This document shows positions 9,722-22,500 of a DNA stretch of 64,000 nt, piece by piece (the stretch's first letter is position 1; each line of letters opens with the position of its first letter). The stretch spans positions 19,459,296 through 19,523,295 of the forward strand of contig NC_133585.1 in the NCBI RefSeq assembly GCF_964106895.1. The letters are read 5' to 3'. Below the pieces are notes generated by a model. That model searched no databases and had not been told where the DNA came from. It saw only the letters and a program-made list of their open reading frames with translations. This DNA is from Numenius arquata (Eukaryota; Chordata; Aves; Charadriiformes; Scolopacidae). A program made the position numbers and the translations under genes.

Positions 9722-10412
9722 TCTGCCTGGAAGAAAGAGACCTGGGGGTTCTAATTGACAAGCAGCTGAATATGAGCCGGCAGTGTGCCCAGGTGGCCAA
9801 GAAAGCCAACGGCATCCTGGCTTGTATTAGAAATAGTGTGACCAGCAGGAGTAGGGAGGTGATTGTGCCCCCGTACTCAGCACTGGTGAGGCCACACCTG
9901 GAGTATTGTGTCCAGTTTTGGGCACCTCAATACAAGAGAGATATGGAGGTGCTGGAGCGGGTACAGAGGAGGGCAACGAAGCTGGTGAAGGGCCTGGAGA
10001 ATAAATCGTACGAAGAACGACTGAGGGAGCCGGGACTGTTTAGTTTGAGGAAGAGGAGGCTGAGGGGAGACCTCATCACCCTCTACAACTACTTGAAAGG
10101 ACACTGTAGAGAGATTGGTGCTGGTCTCTTCGCACAGGTAATTAATGACAGAACGAGAGGGAACGGCTTCAAGCTCCAACAGGGTAGGTTTAGACTGAAC
10201 ATTAGGAAAGAATTTTTCACAGAAAGAGTGGTCGGGCATTGGAACAGGCTGCCCAGGGAGGTGGTTGAGTCACCATCCCTGGATGTGTTTAAGAGTCCTT
10301 TAGATGTGGTGTTGGGGGATATGATATAGGGAAGAACTTTGTAGAGTAGGGTAGATGGTTGGACTTGATGATCCCAAGGGTCTCTTCCAACCTAGACGAT
10401 TCTATGATTCCA
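9722..10412 (+). mobile_element. CR1 LINE, 690-bp 3' fragment with open ORF2 end
   Basis: Sense orientation, from the LEERDLGVLID-type region through the ORF2 stop (TAG 10327-10329), the 3' UTR and the terminal GACGATTCTATGATTCC. The ORF2 remnant is uninterrupted. By eye the copy is nearly identical to the antisense copy at 55462-56254, which suggests a relatively young subfamily. Confidence 0.96.
9772..10329 (+). pseudogene. CR1 ORF2 C-terminal remnant
   Basis: The frame encodes the conserved region downstream of the CR1 reverse transcriptase core, including SRSREVIVPPYSALVRPHLE, a QRRATKLVKG stretch and LPREVVESPSLD. The endonuclease and the catalytic palm of reverse transcriptase are missing because the element is 5' truncated. 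The ATG at 9772 is an internal Met, not a true start. It is not a functional gene. Confidence 0.93.
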
Positions 10413-13400
10413 TGGTGTTCGTATGGTAGTTAATCCTAGCAATTCCGGGTAGAATGATGACTCCTAGTGACAACTTCTAAGCCTCAAAAGGAGAAACTCA
10501 GTGTAATTGGACTGCAGTCAAATTTGAAGTTTCAAGGGCAACCTGCGGTTTTTATCTCTGCTCCAGATGAGGACCAGGATTGCTTGTGTCGATCAGCCCT
10601 CCAGGTGGGGGTAGGATTCTGGTGCAGGTTGCCCTGTATTAAGGATGCGGTGGAGAGCGTATCCCACAAAGATGAGAGGACTCTGTGCCAAGGAAAGCTG
10701 TCCTGGGATGTGAGAACCCTTGAGGAGGGAGATGGAGCGGACATCATGCTGAAGCTGTCCTTTACTTGGCATAGATACAATGTGTATTCAGTGATAATTT
10801 ACTTTTTCTCCCCACGTTATGGCTAAAACTGTTGCAGCATCCACTTCCAGAGAAGCTGTTGCTCAGGATCTTGGTGATAATTTCCCTGGTGGCCCCTGGA
10901 ACCATCGTTCCTCCCTGTCACAAGCAGCAGTTTATTGCCCTACTGTTGCCCATCTCTCAAAAGAAATTTATTTAACAGGTGAAACTTGAGGCTCACAAAA
11001 CTCATGTAGGGGGAGACGACTGGCTGCCAGGATGGTGAGACTTTGAAAGAATATTTTGGTGTGGTTTCTGTATTTTTGCTGAGGATGGAAACTGGCAGGC
11101 TGCTTTAATTAACGGAACTTCTGTTTTCCTGACCTTGCATACTGCTAACTGTAATTTCCAAATGAATGATTAAAAAGCTAAAGAACTGGTGGCTTTCCAG
11201 TCGTTTGAAGGGTCATAAAACCATTATTCTCGCCAGATCTGTGGCTGCAGTTGTTGCCTACCCCAGCCTCAAACGTTTTCCATGCTGGGACATCCCTCAT
11301 CCTTAGACGCAGTGACACGCGTGCTGCATACCAGGAGGAGATGTGTCTGGTGTCCCTTTAGAAGGTGGGATGTGGCTTGAACTTCAATATAAATAAATAC
11401 AAACCCAGCAGAATATTTATAATGTTCAGGAAGCCCTAGGAAGTGTTGATTTGACTGTAAAGGTGGGTCTGTCCACCAAACCTCCCTTTTCTCCTGCTTT
11501 TTCCCTCTCTTCCTTCCCATGTGCACATGCTTGCTGTCCCACCAACTCCTCGCTTGCCTCACCCTGGCAGAGGCTGGCAAAAACATCACAATTTCTGTAA
11601 CTGTTGTCACCGCTTGCCCGCTCCAGTGCTGCCTAAATTGATTAAAATGCAAGGCAAAGCAAGGTCTGCCACCGCATCCCGGATTCACTGCCGGAGGGAA
11701 GGCTACGGCTCAACGCTGTTTTGAAAGGTTCAGAAGGAAAGAAAATTTTTTCGATGTTTTGACTTCAAATGAGAGGAGGGAGTCTGTCCTTAGCTAATTA
11801 CAGAGCAATGGAATACCGGTACTAAGTTGAAAATTTGGTGCTTTTTACCTTTTTTTGTTGTTAGATTGTGTTGTGATTTTTTAATTTTTTTTTTTTTCAC
11901 AAACAAAAATTTAGAGGGGGTTGACCAGCAAGTAATTTTTTGGTGTATGAAAGTGGCTGAAACGTTCTCTTGGTCATATTCATTCTTACAGAGTGATATA
12001 GGTTTTGAAGTGAGGCTGAACTAAGGATTTAAAAAAAAAAAAAAAAAGGCATTTTGTAGCTTTTGATGTGCCTATTCATTCAGTGAATAGGAAAAAAGCT
12101 TTATTTGGAAGCGTCTGGAGAACACCCTTCCAGGGCTCTCTTTACGTGAAAGAGGAGTGCTGTACAGAAAGGAGTAGAATTTGGATTTTTTATTTTTTTT
12201 TTTTTGGCAATTATTGGATGATACTCCATTTTCTTTTATTTATAACTCAGCCTGTGGGAATAATCAAGACTTTGTATGTAGAGTCTGTGATGAGAAAGGA
12301 ATTTACAGTCATGGTAAAATTGATCCAGTCGTTAATACAAAAATTTCAGGACAGATCTCTTTTCCTATGGGGAGTATTTCTCAGCTGCCCTCAGACAGGA
12401 TGGGTCTGGTTCTCCTTACCAGAGTCAAGCCTGAAAAAGAAAAAAGGAGAAAAAAAAACCCCGAGAGGTTTTTTTTTCATTTTCTAAAGCTGTTTTTAGA
12501 GTAATTTTAAAGATGAAACTTCATGCGACTAGGTTCCACCCAGTCTTGAGGGCGAAACGTAACTTTTATGATTTCATTTCAGATTTGTGCTATGAGTCAC
12601 TTGCTTGCCATTCTATAAAACGGCATACAGATGACACAAATCTGTAATTTAAGTTATTCTCCCATTTGTAGGTCCATGGGAATGTAGAAATGGTTTCAGA
12701 TTTTTGTGTCCTTTTATTATTTTTTGTTTGTTTGTTTGTTTTTATTTCCTTATTTATTGTAGTGTCAGCGGATGGTCACTCTTCCTGGGATTCCACCTGC
12801 TGCTTTCTGCTCCCGTGGCCTCTGGTAGCCCTGTGTGGGATGAGGAAGAGTCCTTGACCATTTTGCTAGACGAAACCATGTGCTCTCTGCTCACCATGGG
12901 GGAAGGCTTCTAATCTCTGAAGTGCTCTCTGGCTGAGAGACCACCTGTGATACTGCTGATGTGCTGTTGATCGTATTTCAGTACTTGCTTTTTGAGGGCG
13001 AACTAGAGTGATCTGGCTTTAAGGACTGTTTTGTCCTTGAGTATTTAATGAAGAAAAGGAAATTACTTGTCCCTTTACTATTAAAGTTTTGGCAAAGGGT
13101 TTTCTTCCTGTTATTAAGGTCTCAATTGGTCATCAAAATGAGATGTCATTTTAATGAAGATGAAAATGTGCAGCACTTGAATGTGACGTGGAATTATTTT
13201 CCAGTAGGGCAAGCCTGTGGGGTATCATTTATGTCTCATGTAGAATACGAAGCATGTCCGTTGTCTTTTTCTGCATTCTTGGCAGCTCTTAAGGAATTAG
13301 GAAATGTAGAACAACTTGCATAAGCGGGAGAGGAAAAAAAACCACGGCCAACAAACTTGTTTCAGCGATTTACTTCTGTTGACTTCCCCAGGAGGAAAGG

Positions 13401-16082
13401 ATTGCCATGCAACGAAGAAACTGTCAAATCTCTGAAACTGCTTATTGGAATAATTAAAAATCAGATTTCACTTGGGTAGATAACTTAGGAAGGATCTACC
13501 AGGGGATGACCACCATAAAATACCCTCTGGATGATTGTCAGTCTTGCGTTCTGTCCGGCAGCCTGGTGGGAATAAAATAATGCACTCTGAGGTCATAGCC
13601 TAAGAAGTTTTATAGGGTTTAAGAAAAGCTTTGTGGAATGTATTGCTGTTTTGAGAGGATTTTGGAATAATGCTATGGTAACAATTTCGATTGCTTTTGT
13701 CACACAGGTCCCAAGATGCGTAAGTAGCTTGCTGCTCTTTCTGTTATTTGAAACTTAAATAGACTCAAAGTGGTGTGAGGTTGTAGAAATGGGGTGAGGG
13801 AGAGCATCCACATGTGGAGTTAGGTCAGGACACCTTTGCTAGTGGATTTACCTTTAATTAGTTGACGTACACGGGTTGGAAAATACCAAAAACTGCAAAA
13901 TAACTGGATTTCTTGGATCAATGTGCATGCAATTTCAGGTGGGGAAGCTCAGTAAGTGGTTCATGAATGAAGAGACGGCAGGGTCGGCAGCTGGCAAACA
14001 GCATCCTTTCCTTCCAGATTGTGCCGGGAGTTTCCAGCTCATCCCCCAATTTTCTAGGTCAGTTGCTGGAAAAGAGCCTAAAGTTGCTCCATGTTTTCTC
14101 TGTTCTGCATCATCATATTAAGCTTGAAAAGCACTGAGCTAGGCAAAGCTTGCCTTCTTTTAGTAGTGAGTTGATTTGGATGAGCTCATGTCGGTTATTA
14201 CCATACCTTGGAGCTGCAAAGGAAAAATGTGTTCCCTAAATGTAGCAATGGAGACACCTCGTTTCTACGTTTGAGATTTGTATGTTTTGGGAACGGCTGG
14301 AAGAGCAACTTTAGGAACCGTTCCGTTAGAACCCGACATATGGTCCTTGTAAATTCATGGCTTTGTCAATGATTTGTAAAAGGTATAGCTTCCGATGAGC
14401 AGGAGGTACTCCCTTGACATATGGGCTTGCTCACTGTCAGCTGAGAAGTGAATTGGCGGGATCTGCTGAACCATGACTGTTTATTCCGTGTCATCTGCTC
14501 TTCTCTTCTACGTGGCTTCCTTAATCTGTGTGCCTACCTCTCATTCGACTGGTGTACCGTAGACGACCTCGTTAAGGCACAGTGATTAATTGTCTTAAGC
14601 CCTCATTTTGTTTTGCCAAAAATGACTCCTAATGATGCTGCGTTCTTTTTGACTTGCAGCTGAAATCTGTAGAATGAACAGCAAATTCATCAGCCAGAAT
14701 GCAGGTTGTGAAATTTAATCAGAATATTGGACTCTTAAAGTATGTCTTGAAACTAAAGAAACTAGTCATGACAGATTGTTGTAAAAGGAAATTGAGTTAC
14801 GCTCTCCACTTAAACCATTTTTTAAAAATCTTCGTAATTTACATCTTTGTAATTTACCCATGTCATTTTTCTTAGATGTTTGGATTTAAGTGGTAGTGAG
14901 TTTTCCGCCTGGCAAAGTCACTCCAAAAATGACAATTTTAAATACTATTCTGACAAATGAAGGTCTTAAGAGAAAATGGGCTGTCCAAGATGGCACAAGA
15001 GTGATGCAGGAGTTTTTCAAGTTGCATGTTAGAAAACAATAGCTGGGATCTGGGTGATGGTTTTCATATAAAACTTTTCCTGTATGATTACTGTATTGTC
15101 ATTATATACGTAATGCTCACCCCTGAGAACAATTTGATATACCATGCCCCATTCGTGTTTTCTATTTCCAGACAAAACTCGGACATAGTCAATATGCAGT
15201 GCAGCAGTAACCTTTTTAAAGTAATTTAAATGAATTGGGAACCTGTCCGAAACGTGGCAGAGACTCTTTTGTGTGGGATAGATGGGAGGGAAGGCTGGCA
15301 GAGAAAGTAATTTCTCCCTGAAATAACAGTCAACTGAAAAAGTGCAGAGATTTCCCAGGGGGAAAAAAATGCAGTTCCTTTTTTGGAATGAAAATGCTCT
15401 AATTTATCATGTGACTTGGGAAATCCTCTTGGCTTCCTGCAGAGGGGAAAGGGGGAGTTGAACATTTCATCGGACGATGGAGCCTGGCGTGTTTGCGATC
15501 TGCTGCATAAAGAGCTCCCAAGGGAGACTGGTGTTTGCTGCAAGGCTATTCCCGTTATCAAGGGACTTGTTTCTAAGGCAGTGATAGCAGGAATTCCATT
15601 GTCTAAATATTTAGTAGATTTGATAATTACACTAGTACAGCGCTGTATGTTTTCCTCTGTGTTTGGGGATATTGTATTTAAGAGGAGCGTAGGATTCTTC
15701 GCTTGGACTTGGGTGTAAGGGATTCAAGAGAACCAAATCTAGCCTCTATCTTAAGAGTTGTGTTATGAGCAATGTATATTGCTAGCAGTGAAACAAGTTC
15801 CAAATACTGCCCTCTGAATTAAAAGAATATATTAAAGAATTTTCCTTTCCTCTTGGAAGTTCCAGATAAGCCACTCTTCCAGGCAGTTCATAAAGTACAA
15901 AACTTATGATGGAGTGCTCTTTGGCTTTCCTTCAAGCTATGGTCAGTGCCATGCATTGCGCAGAAGGACTGAGGAAGCAGAGGGCATGGTGCTTGAGATC
16001 ATTTCCAGGCAAGTGAAGGCAGTAGGAGTAAGCGTTATGTGAATATCCAGACTTCATTTTAGCTGCAACATTGCATGAGATT
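10413..16082 (+). other. intron 1, no gene seen
   Basis: AT-rich unique sequence with poly-T/poly-A tracts (11885-11899, 12030-12047, 12185-12205), a GTTT microsatellite at 12726-12741 and a small inverted repeat CCTATTCA-ttcag-TGAATAGG at 12071-12091. Short open frames show no recognisable protein. Confidence 0.65.
12726..12741 (+). repeat. (GTTT)n microsatellite
   Basis: Four GTTT units within a T-rich stretch. Confidence 0.8.
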
Positions 16083-16588
16083 GAATCATGGAATCGTAGA
16101 ATGGTTTGGGTTGGAAGGGACCTTAAAGATCAATGAGTTCCAACCCCCTGCCGTGGGCAGGAACACCTCCCACTAGACCAGGTTGCTTAAAGCCCCATCC
16201 AACTTTGAACCCCTCCAGGGATGGGGCAGCCACAGCTTCTCTGGGCAACCTGAGCTGGTGTCTCACCACTTTCACAGTCAAGAATTTCTTTCTGGTATCT
16301 AATCTAAATCTCCCCTTTTGAGCCATTGAAGTTTGAAGCCATTACCCCATGTCCTATCACTGCATGCCCTTGTAAAAAGTGTGTGTCCCATCTTTTCTGT
16401 GGCCCCTTTAGGGACTGGAAGGGGCTCTAAAGTCTCTCCAGAGCCTTCTCTTCTCCAGGCTGAACAACCCCAACTCTCTCAGCCTGTCTTCTTAGCAGAG
16501 GTGCTCCATCCCTCTGATCATCTTTGTGGCCCTCCGCTGGACCCATTCCAACAGCTCCATGTCTTTGCGCTGGGGACTCCAAAGCTTA
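16083..16588 (-). mobile_element. CR1 LINE 3' fragment
   Basis: It starts GAATCATGGAATCGTAGAATGG, continues through GGGTTGGAAGGGACC, CACCTCCCACTAGACCAGG and antisense ORF2 to CCCTCCGCTGGACCCATTCC and TCTTTGCGCTGGGGACTCC. It is the same subfamily as the copies at 35418 (+) and 63268 (-). Several indels break the reading frame. Confidence 0.95.
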
Positions 16589-19500
16589 CTTGCAGCCTGC
16601 CTGCTGCAAGCTATCAGGTTGGTTCATCAGAGCTAACTTTTCTGCTTTGAGCCAGCAACTGTTTTCTGAAAAGCTTTTTCTTCAGTAGAGCTTTTTTCAT
16701 CATTTAAAAGGGTTGTTACTAGAACTTCTCGCGCTCTTCTAAAGCATGTTACAATGCCATATTATTCACAGGATTTACTGGTCAGATGGATGAGGCGGGG
16801 GTCTGAAAGGAGAGAGATTTTGAAACATTTCCAGTCAGTCTCACTGCGGACCTGTTTGGTTTTGGGGTTTTTTTGTGGACTTTTTTAGGGGTTTTTTGAT
16901 ACCTGGTAAAAGTGGTGTTGAAGGGAGAAACAGTAACGTGTGTTGAAACGTCTCTTCCTCGTTTCTTGGTGGGGTGATAGAAGTCATTGCTAAGTAACAA
17001 GAAGCTGATAGTCCAAAACAGAGCTTTGGTTTGAAGCCAAAAAGCCACGGATTTCTCTGACCACAAAGCTGGATAGAGTGATGGTGTCTAAGATTAATTT
17101 CATTTTAAGAATAATTTTATGAATAGATAAAGAACATGACTCGGATTTGCACACACACTCATTAAAAATAAAACAATTTTGAATCAGCTAGTCGCTCCTC
17201 TGTGTGGGAGTCACCATTTCCATATTTCCTTTTGGCATTTAATGCTCAAGAGAGTAATTTTAAACAAACAGTTTCACAAAGTACTCCTCTGTATTATTTA
17301 GCTAGATTGAGTAGGCCAGGATATGAGACAATACGGATACGGCCGTCTGAGTTGGCAAGGATGCTGTAAGAAAGGACCTTGAGAAAAGCATTAATACCAC
17401 ACAGGCACTTGTGAAATTGTTTTGTAAATAGCATTGTGAACAGATGTTGTTTTTTATCTTTCTTCAAAGGTGGGTTGTTTCTGCTGACTGTTTCTGTACG
17501 CCATTCAGTTTTTCTCTACATAGCGGATCCTTTTCTTTCTGTAATTATAGCATCATGCTTTTTTCCTTTTGCAGTCAATGATACACATGGTGTGTCTGTT
17601 GCAGGACATCCTTCTCTCTCCTGTCCCGAGCACACTGGGAACACGCAGCTCCAGTTTGACCAGGGCGCTGAGGGCTTTGGATCTAGGGCAACGAGTTTGG
17701 TGGAGATGCTGTTTTCATGACCTACTTTGGACTAGCATGGAAGTAAAAACGGTGGCTCAGATGAGAGATTCAGGCTTTTTTTTTTTTTTTTTAAATTTTG
17801 TCCTGGGCTGAAAAATAATCAGACTCCGGTTTTATGGAGTCTTACTCCTCAAGGTTAGGAGCTGGCTGTCTCCTAAATTACTCCAGTATCAGTGGAGAGG
17901 AGAGGATTAGACAAGAACACCTAAGCATAGAACAGTGTTGCTTTCAGGATTTAAAACAAATACTGGTTTCTCCTAAGGAATTGTTTATCGTTGCGGTCAG
18001 TTAGACGTAATGAATTTCTCAGTTTGTCCTTCGAAGAGAGGCAGGTGGGTAATTGATTCATCCTAAATACTTTTATCCACGTTTTTACTTTCATTTAAGG
18101 GATTTGGCGACACTCGTAAAGCCAAATTGCTATGATTAGGCTGACATTTTATATAATAGAGTGCACCACAGAGGGCTGTTCGTTCTTGGAATTACAGTGT
18201 CGAAGCACCACGGTACTTTTCAAGGCAGTATTTACATAATTTGTGTGGATTTCTACACTAGATGGAATCTGCTTCGCCATGTGATGAGCGAATAATAGGT
18301 ATATCTTCGTGTTCACTGTGTACCCCAATATAGGAGTAGTATATGAGTTTGATGGCAGCACAGAGCGCTGTTTGTCTCCTTCAGGATGTGATTTTTCCCA
18401 GCCACAAGTTAGAGCTGATGACGCTTCGGGTAGGATTCTGACTCACCAACACTTGGGAACGTGGAAATATGTGGCTTGCAGACACGTGAAGCAAGCTGAA
18501 TTGCCATCGTAGCGCTCTGAGAGTGCTACCCTAGAGTACATGGAGACCCTAGTGTATGGGTGTCTGCAGAAGCTGATGGGAAACATGTGCCTCACTAGGG
18601 ATGCATTTCTTTATTTGTCTATCATTACTGAGTTGCCTTGGCTAAAAAGTAAAGTAAGCCCTTACCTCCTTTTCCACTGAACACATAAAAAAACCCTCCG
18701 CTTGTTGTCTAATAATATTTTTTAATGCGCTCCAGCTCTGTTACTCTGGCTCCTTCAAGCTTTTCTAAAGAAAACAAAGTAAAATAAATAAATACAGCTT
18801 TCCAAAATAAAAAAATACAGCTTTCAATCTTTTATTGTCATACTTTCCAAGTTCAAGACATTTTCAGTTTTCATAGTACTAACTGGTATCTCATGAATCT
18901 TGTTTTCAGGTTAGGCTAATTTAATTCTAGTATTTCCCTTTTTCTCTGTTTGTAAGCAAGAAGTAATTAAAAACACATCTACACGAGTTATTTTGTCCTC
19001 AATTTGCCTTGGAAAAAGCACTCTCCAATACAGTTCATTTGGAGACAGTTATGCTTACCTGTTAGTGACCGGCTTGGTTTGCCAGCACTGGAAATAATAT
19101 GCATGAAACTTATTTAATCTGAAGTGATTAGCACACTTGCATTTTATGAGTTGTATTTACGACTTCAGCTCTCCGGCTCCGGCTTTATCTCTGCACTGGG
19201 ATGAATTTTTACCTTAATATTAATTGTTAGTCATGATAATCGCTGAGTTATGAGGCTTTTCCCACCCTCATTAGCAGTCTCTGCAAGCTTTCCAGCCTGA
19301 AGGTTGTAGGAATGAACAGATTGTCTCTAGCTTGTCTGTTGTCTGAAGAAACATAACAAGTCAAAAAAGAAGAAAAGAAGGTTTGTGTGTTTTTTTTTTT
19401 TTTGTTTTTGTTGTTGTTACTCTATCTTCTCTCCTGCTGCAATGGTATTTTGGAGTCCCTCAACTTCTACTTGTAGGCTGTTTGAAATGCATGAAGAGCT

Positions 19501-22500
19501 GGTACATAAACATGAGATAAGCCGTGGAAATCTGTGCAACTTCTTGGTAGAAAAATTTTGATTTATTGTATATTGAATGTAAAATCCTTCCAGCTCTCGC
19601 CATGAAAAATATCTATGTAATTCATTGCAGGACTGAAAAATATTACAGGTTGAAAGGACATTGTAAGCATAATAACTTCATCTTTTTGAAATCAGTTAAT
19701 GAAGTTCAAGTTAAGCGATATTGAAAGTCAACTTGATAACTTGCTGATCTGTATAAATAAATCTCACTGGGAAGCTAGTTGTTTTCCAGGCTAGAGGAGA
19801 AGGAGAGCTCCAGGCAGAAAATCAAAAATTATGGGGGGGAAGCAAAGGTAGATGAAGAATAGGATGCAGTTGAACTATTGTCATCACTTCATATTCCACT
19901 TTGCCATCTATCGTTATTATTATTATTATAAGTACAGGAATTTGATGGCACATCAAAGCACTTCAGTGACTTTTTTTATATTCCTGATTTATATTCTGGT
20001 AACTTTGATGCAAAGATGCTGTTCTTGCCCACCACTTGGTCTTTCTTTTTTCTTGAGCTAAGGCTTTTATCTAGCAATAGGGGTTTTTTTTTTTTCCTCA
20101 TCCTTGCTGTGAGAATAAGACTACCAAGTTATTAGGGGGCTATTAGTTGCACTGTTTTAAAAAAGTCCTGAAGGAGCACAACCCTACACGTGACTCAATG
20201 TGAAACGTCTTTTTTAACAGTTGTAATTGCTGTTTGCAGGCTTAATTGTGACCTGGCTTTTGCAGGTAAATAATCTGATAGGAGAAAAATAACCAGTCTC
20301 TGACTAGACACTTGGTTCTTTTCTACCCACAGCTCTGATCAGCCATTAATTATCTTTCCCTCTACACGGTTATTAGGGTTGAGCTATGAAGCTCAAAGGT
20401 TGAACATAGTATATTAACCCTTGTGTCCTGAAGAGAGGTGACGGGAAGGTATGGCTTCGTGATGCCTTCCAGTGACTGGAATGACAGAGCAAACGATCTG
20501 CTATTTTTGCCAGCTTTAGCCGATGTTCATAAAAATATTTGCTTTATAGAACAGCTTTTAGGTAATACTCTGGTAGAATTTAGAACAGTAAAGTTGAATA
20601 AAACATGTGACAAAGCAATGTGAAGCTTTACTTTCCTACTGAAAGCTGCTTGCTTCTTTTGTTATTAATTTGTTATCAGTTGCACAGAAAACATCCCGAG
20701 TTCCTCAGCTATAAATACTGATAGTAGGGCAAGAGGTTTTATCGCCATTACGTTGCAGTGTGGACTGTACGAATGTTAGCATTAGGATTTGTAGTTATAA
20801 TCTAGTGTGCAGTGCTTTCTTCGGGGTACAGGACCTCATCCCTTCGGAGTAGCAGTCCTTGCTTCATCTGTCATGAGACAAGGAGTCTCCCTGGATCCTG
20901 TGGAACAAAATGAACTATTGCACATGGGTGGGTGTGTGTTTTTTTTTTTTTTTTTCCTTTTAAGCTGCTACTTAAGTGAAAATTGCCTTTGGATCTCTGA
21001 AACGGGCCCCTCAATGCTCCCTGTGACCTATTTAGTTGACAGAACACCGTTTCTTGGTGATGGCTGAGAGCTCCTTCCAGCCCCCATGATGTTGGAGGTA
21101 CCCTTGCTGCTGCTGTTTCCGGTGTGCCCTCCACCTGATACGACACCTGTGTTGTATCTTCAAACGGGTGCACATCTAACGAGGTACAATCTCACCTTGT
21201 ACATCAGTCCTTCTTTCTTCCTAGTGCCTGTTCTGGTGGTTCTGTGGTGCTGTGCCTGTCTCTAGAGCTACTGACTGTGACTAATGCCTTCCTTGCTGAA
21301 AAAGCTAAGTACCAGGAGCTGGCAAGATTAATTTTATATAATGTGCTGACTTGAAGCTCCAGAGCCTCCGATGATAAATATGTCTTACTTTTGCACTTCT
21401 CCCTGTCCTCTCCCTTTTCTTCTGCCTTTTACCAAGTATAGTGTCTAAAAAGCAGACAAATCCAAGCAGAGTATACAGTAGTGTAAAACGTCCACTTAAT
21501 CCAGCACGAGCCATAGTCTGTCTTTTTGTGCTGGTTACTACCAGTATTACATTCCTACAAATTAATTTTTGATTAAAAATTAGCAAAAAGCTGTAAAAGA
21601 ATGCATGTGAAATAACAAAAGAATCCCAACCCCCAAACAACTATGTTTTAGAGCATTGTTGGTTCACTCTTCCTGTTCAGATGATAATTTTAGGAAAGAA
21701 TTGTTCCACTCTGATTGTTAGAGTGCTAACTGGGAGGTTTTTGGGGGAGCCTAAAACTTCTGGCGGCGGTTTTTATTCAGAATTTCTTGAAACTGATTTT
21801 TAGAGTGCAAAGTTGAAGACAGAAACTTTCAAACGCCTTACTGTATTTATGTCAAGATTATCCCAGTTTAGAAAAATAACACGGAATTACTGTCAGTAAA
21901 ACAGTCACCTGGCAGAGCGCTGTGATGCGGATTTAAACGAACACCCCATCAGTGCTGCTAACAAATGGCTTGCAGTGAGCTGAGCAGAGGTTCAGCATCA
22001 AATATTTCTGCCTTTCTTGTTGTTTATTAGATTCAGAGGAGATGGAATGCCCCATGCCTACGTGTACAGCGGGAAGTTTAGGTGGAAGTTTCTGTACATT
22101 TTGCTGATTCCGCAGTCAAACAAGTGGAAAATGTGCGTTTCGGAGTTTTAGGGCCATCGTGATTTTTTTTTTTGCCTTCTCAGTTTCTTTGAAAGCATTT
22201 TTTGGCGAAGGACTCATGAAGCTGGAACAGTTGGACTGTACACAACCTCACCAATTTTGTGGTTACAGTTGCAGCACACTCTGATTTGTGTCTGTTCGCT
22301 GCGGGAAAAGTTAATGTTTGGGTTGGAGGACGGCTCTGATCTCCATTTAGAGATGTGAAGGCATTAATATCTGCTTGTCATTAGCCGAAGCTGGTGTTTG
22401 CATATTCCTCTTGTCAGTAAAAGCGTGCAGGATGGATGACCAACTGGCTGCTCTCCAGGTTTTAAGGACGAGCAAGCGTGGGTTAAGAGGCAGGAGCTGC

